Source of the DNA: Selaginella moellendorffii
Lineage: Eukaryota; Streptophyta; Lycopodiopsida; Selaginellales; Selaginellaceae
Assembly (NCBI RefSeq): GCF_000143415.4
Contig: NW_003314340.1
Location: forward strand, 490,161-554,160
Direction: 5' to 3'
DNA length: 64,000 nt
Below the pieces are notes generated by a model. It worked only from the letters and a program-made list of their open reading frames with translations. It was not told the origin of the DNA and searched no databases. How positions within the stretch are numbered: position 1 is the first letter of the stretch; the number at the start of each line of letters is the position of its first letter. A program made the position numbers and the translations under genes. Shown here in pieces: positions 63,739-64,000 of this stretch.

Positions 63739-64000
63739 ATGGATGGAGCTGTGAGTAGCGCGCGCGCGCTTGGTTCCGAGGTCATGTCTTCCTCTCAGAG
63801 TAATAACGATGCCGCCACTCAACTCGACTTGAACTACCTTCAGGTGAGTCTCATTGTTCCCGCAAGGATTTATTTTTTTGTTCCTCCTTCTCCTTTGGTA
63901 GAAGTAGCGATTTAGCAGTAGCTTGCAGCTAACTGATACTGAATTTTTCTCCCCCTTTTTTTTCGCGATTGGTATAAGAGTTTGCATCTGCTTGCGGTTC
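63739..64000 (+). CDS. First exon of an unidentified gene (runs off the window)
   Basis: The ATG at 63739 opens MDGAVSSARALGSEVMSSSQ then SNNDAATQLDLNYLQ. It ends at an exact CAG|GTGAGT donor at 63843/63844 in phase 0. The following sequence is T-rich intron. An earlier ATG at 63731 in another frame gives a seven-codon upstream ORF overlapping the start (ATGGCGGAATGG...TGA). The in-frame Met at 63784 could be the true start. The gene product cannot be named from 35 codons. Confidence 0.5.

Noticed and set aside
1-64000. CRISPR arrays, bacterial operons, phage or integron features
   Set aside because: Genes have spliceosomal introns and plant family identity throughout. The only tandem arrays are a 67-bp minisatellite without spacers and a two-unit gene-internal repeat.

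Overview
The window is plant nuclear DNA. It carries genes found only in green plants or land plants (the Calvin-cycle linker CP12, a STOP1-type zinc finger, serine decarboxylase, an NHL/LEA-2 protein, pentatricopeptide-repeat remnants). These sit among ordinary eukaryotic housekeeping genes with canonical GT-AG introns. Most introns are only about 50-60 bases and intergenic gaps inside gene clusters are often under 350 bases. That compact layout beside AT-rich, decayed transposon tracts is what I would expect of a lycophyte such as Selaginella. This assignment is an inference from gene content and architecture, not from a database match.

Layout. 0-5 kb: a GRAS fragment, an unidentified broken gene, an IFRD-family gene with a decayed tandem copy, an isolated LEA-like exon and an unrecognised spliced gene. 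5.8-27.9 kb is the gene-rich core: two small hypothetical ORFs, ABCF3 (-), UTP25 (-), STOP1-like (-), APC5 (+), serine decarboxylase (+), a 67-bp minisatellite, CP12 (-), a zinc-finger/BTB protein (-), a secreted PEBP-like protein (+), peroxisomal enoyl-CoA hydratase 2 (-) and an NHL protein (+). Three neighbouring pairs are head-to-head (STOP1/APC5, BTB/PEBP, ECH2/NHL). G-box (CACGTG) elements lie just upstream of serine decarboxylase, CP12 and in the BTB/PEBP divergent promoter.

28-37.7 kb is AT-rich and gene-poor. It holds gene fragments, a repeat-rich putative membrane-protein gene with a perfect 21-bp hairpin, one arm of a 1-kb inverted duplication, a small secreted cysteine-rich peptide gene, and an HSP70 C-terminal pseudogene whose two halves lie on opposite strands. 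37.8-40.2 kb is an intact mitochondrial 3-methylcrotonyl-CoA carboxylase beta gene. 40.3-44.3 kb is very AT-rich and contains a stop-ridden Ty3/gypsy integrase. 44.3-46.6 kb is an F-box gene bracketed by two fragments copied from the carboxylase gene. 47.1-53.5 kb is a large decayed element joining an rve-type DDE integrase/transposase region to a downstream HECT-like region, with a MITE-like insertion inside it. 55-59.4 kb holds a PPR fragment, the second arm of the inverted duplication and a tubulin-folding-cofactor-D pseudogene. 59.9-64 kb is gene-rich again: LUC7-like splicing factor, APH1 gamma-secretase subunit and the first exon of an unidentified gene.

Functional themes are mostly housekeeping: ribosome biogenesis (UTP25), translation control (ABCF3), cell cycle (APC5), splicing (LUC7), leucine and fatty-acid breakdown (MCCB, ECH2), ethanolamine supply (serine decarboxylase) and photosynthetic carbon control (CP12). 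I see no operon-like functional grouping. Exon boundaries given in the evidence were read by eye. Spans are start codon to stop codon and include introns.
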